This document shows positions 62,926 through 64,000 of a stretch of 64,000 bases of DNA, one piece after another. The DNA comes from Thermodesulfobacterium geofontis OPF15 (lineage in GTDB: Bacteria; Desulfobacterota; Thermodesulfobacteria; Thermodesulfobacteriales; Thermodesulfobacteriaceae). How positions within the stretch are numbered: position 1 is the stretch's first letter; every line of letters begins with the position of its first letter. Location: contig NC_015682.1 of NCBI RefSeq assembly GCF_000215975.1, forward strand, positions 434,001 to 498,000. The letters are read 5' to 3'. The notes under the pieces are model-generated. The model had not been told where the DNA came from. It did not search any database and saw only the letters and a program-made list of their open reading frames with translations. Made by a program: the position numbers and the translations under genes.

Positions 62926-63663
62926 TCAAGAAAGTTCTGAGAAAATTTTAAAAAGGATTTCTCCTGCTTTTCCTTTTAAAAAATAATCGGTAATAGAATG
63001 GGTGTAAGGAGTTTCTTCAAGGTTTATTTCTATGATAGTAGCTTTATTTAATTTTGCCATATAAGGGAGTTGAGAAGCTGGATAAACAACGCCTGATGTT
63101 CCAATTATTAACAAGAGATCACACCTTTGAACTTCCCTTTCTGCTTTGGTTTTAGCTTCAAAAGGTATGGCTTCTCCAAAAAATACTACATCAGGCTTTA
63201 AAGGAGCTTCGCATTCTTTACATTTGGGATAGGGAAGCATCTCAATAAGTTCTCTTTTTACTTCTTCTTTTTTTCCACAACTTAAACATAAAAGCCATTT
63301 ACAATTTCCGTGATATTCTATAACATTTTTACTTCCAGCAAGTTGATGGAGTCCATCTATGTTTTGAGTAATTATTGCTTTTAGATAGCCTCTTTTTTCC
63401 ATTTCAGCTAAAATTTCATGAGCAGGATTGGGTTTAGCTTCAAAAATTATCGCAAACATTTCTCTTATCATTTTCCAAACCTTAGCAGGGTTTCTTATAA
63501 ATGAGTCAATATGAGCAAATTCTTCAGGATCATATTTACTCCAAAGCCCCTGAGAACCTCTAAAAGTTGGAATACCGCTTTCTACAGATATACCAGCACC
63601 TGTAAAAGCTAAAGAATATTTTGAATTTTTTATAAGATCTGCAATTTCTTTATATAAGTTCAT
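62926..63663 (-). CDS. cobB: Sir2-family NAD-dependent protein deacylase
   Basis: A 245-residue sirtuin. It has GAGISVESGIPTFRGSQGLW, TQNIDGLHQLAGSKNVIEYHG with the catalytic His, and four zinc Cys (CLSC, CKEC). GTSGVVYPASQLP closes the NAD site. The region matching the Tyr/Arg acyl-selecting pair of CobB and SIRT5 reads WKMIR, lacking the Tyr, which favours deacetylation over desuccinylation; this is an inference from alignment by eye. It follows cutA by 0 nt. Confidence 0.94.
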   Translation of the reverse strand: MNLYKEIADLIKNSKYSLAFTGAGISVESGIPTFRGSQGLWSKYDPEEFAHIDSFIRNPAKVWKMIREMFAIIFEAKPNPAHEILAEMEKRGYLKAIITQNIDGLHQLAGSKNVIEYHGNCKWLLCLSCGKKEEVKRELIEMLPYPKCKECEAPLKPDVVFFGEAIPFEAKTKAEREVQRCDLLLIIGTSGVVYPASQLPYMAKLNKATIIEINLEETPYTHSITDYFLKGKAGEILFKIFSELS

Positions 63664-63990
63664 TTAAATAGGTTTAGTTTCTTTAAGTAACCAATTTAAA
63701 AAGCACTCATTGGTTCTTTCTATTTCTATTTTAGCTATACAAGGACAGGTATAAGAGTGTAATTGAAGAATTTTTTCCTCTACCAAATTTATTAGAGATT
63801 CTTTAGTTTTAACAATCATAATAGCTTCTTTAGATTCTTCAATTTTCCCCTCCCACCAGTACATTGAGCTTATTTGAGGATAAATATTAACACAAGCACA
63901 AAGTCTTTCTTCAAGAAGGGCTTTTCCTATTTTTTTAGCCTCTTCTTCAGATGCGCAGGTTACATAAAGAAACACTATTTTGTCTTTCAT
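63664..63990 (-). CDS. cutA: Divalent-ion tolerance protein CutA1
   Basis: A 108-residue trimeric ferredoxin-like protein. VTCASEEEAKKIGKALLEERLCACVNIYPQISSMYWWEGKIE and the SYTCPCIAKIEI segment are characteristic. CutA1 is linked to copper tolerance in E. coli, but its role elsewhere is unclear. The whole gene lies within the window, with its start 10 nt from the right edge. Confidence 0.95.
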   Translation of the reverse strand: MKDKIVFLYVTCASEEEAKKIGKALLEERLCACVNIYPQISSMYWWEGKIEESKEAIMIVKTKESLINLVEEKILQLHSYTCPCIAKIEIERTNECFLNWLLKETKPI

Positions 63991-64000
63991 AAAAGTTCCA

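Overview
The window is AT-rich, gene-dense, and looks chromosomal. It encodes a diderm cell: LptD, LptC, KdsA, KdsC and two outer-membrane porins are present. Several families are typical of thermophiles: TreT trehalose synthase, a TM1367-type cyclophilin-like protein, an encapsulin-type mini-ferritin, FolE2 and an FSA-type transaldolase. Together these fit an anaerobic thermophile such as a Thermodesulfobacterium/Caldimicrobium-like Thermodesulfobacteriota. That placement is inference; no 16S rRNA gene is present.

Layout. 1-3405 holds the 3' part of dnaE. 3483-6432 holds a stand-alone encapsulated-ferritin-type protein with its own promoter, then lptD and rlmH. 6437-13859 is a tightly packed run: an HDAC-like amidohydrolase, a YbhG/YbhF/YbhS/YbhR-like export system, and three small enzymes. 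13902-14112 carries the small SRP RNA followed directly by a selenocysteine tRNA. 14153-18452 holds an M48 protease with TPRs, a zinc-ribbon protein, an ATP-grasp ligase and a starch-synthase-like glycosyltransferase. 18577-23460 is a biosynthetic run trpB-trpA-aroB-dapF-dapA, followed immediately by a perfect parS-like 16-mer. 23511-25617 holds an iron alcohol dehydrogenase and a J-domain protein.

25657-32782 looks like a phosphate-response locus: a porin, a decayed pstS, four tandem 11-nt Pho-box-like repeats, a PhoB/PhoR-like pair, and a large PhnD-like/PAS/GGDEF/EAL protein. 32891-37938 holds folE2, a second porin, and hypB-hypE-hypA facing a hydrogenase maturation protease. 38024-40629 has a tandem universal stress protein and a TSUP transporter, each behind the same compound promoter module. 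40633-47306 holds birA, tRNA-Ser(CGA), a CBS-GGDEF protein, and the reverse-strand operon kdsA-kdsC-lptC-radC-ispH(fusion)-tadA.

47353-51588 is the most unusual region. A radical SAM gene is followed by a methyltransferase/endonuclease pair. The last 377 bp of the radical SAM gene is repeated on the far side of the pair, as expected for insertion with a long target duplication. The endonuclease gene carries a -1 frameshift. 51584-55597 is a trehalose cluster (otsAB fusion, a DUF5752-like protein, treT). 55753-61825 holds a thiamine-binding protein, argG, an FSA-like aldolase, PAP2, GT39, radA and a DedA-like protein. 61815-63990, on the reverse strand, holds hisF, an FmdB-like zinc ribbon, a sirtuin and cutA.

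No CRISPR array, transposase, integrase or phage gene was seen, and no gene-free stretch exceeds 300 bases.
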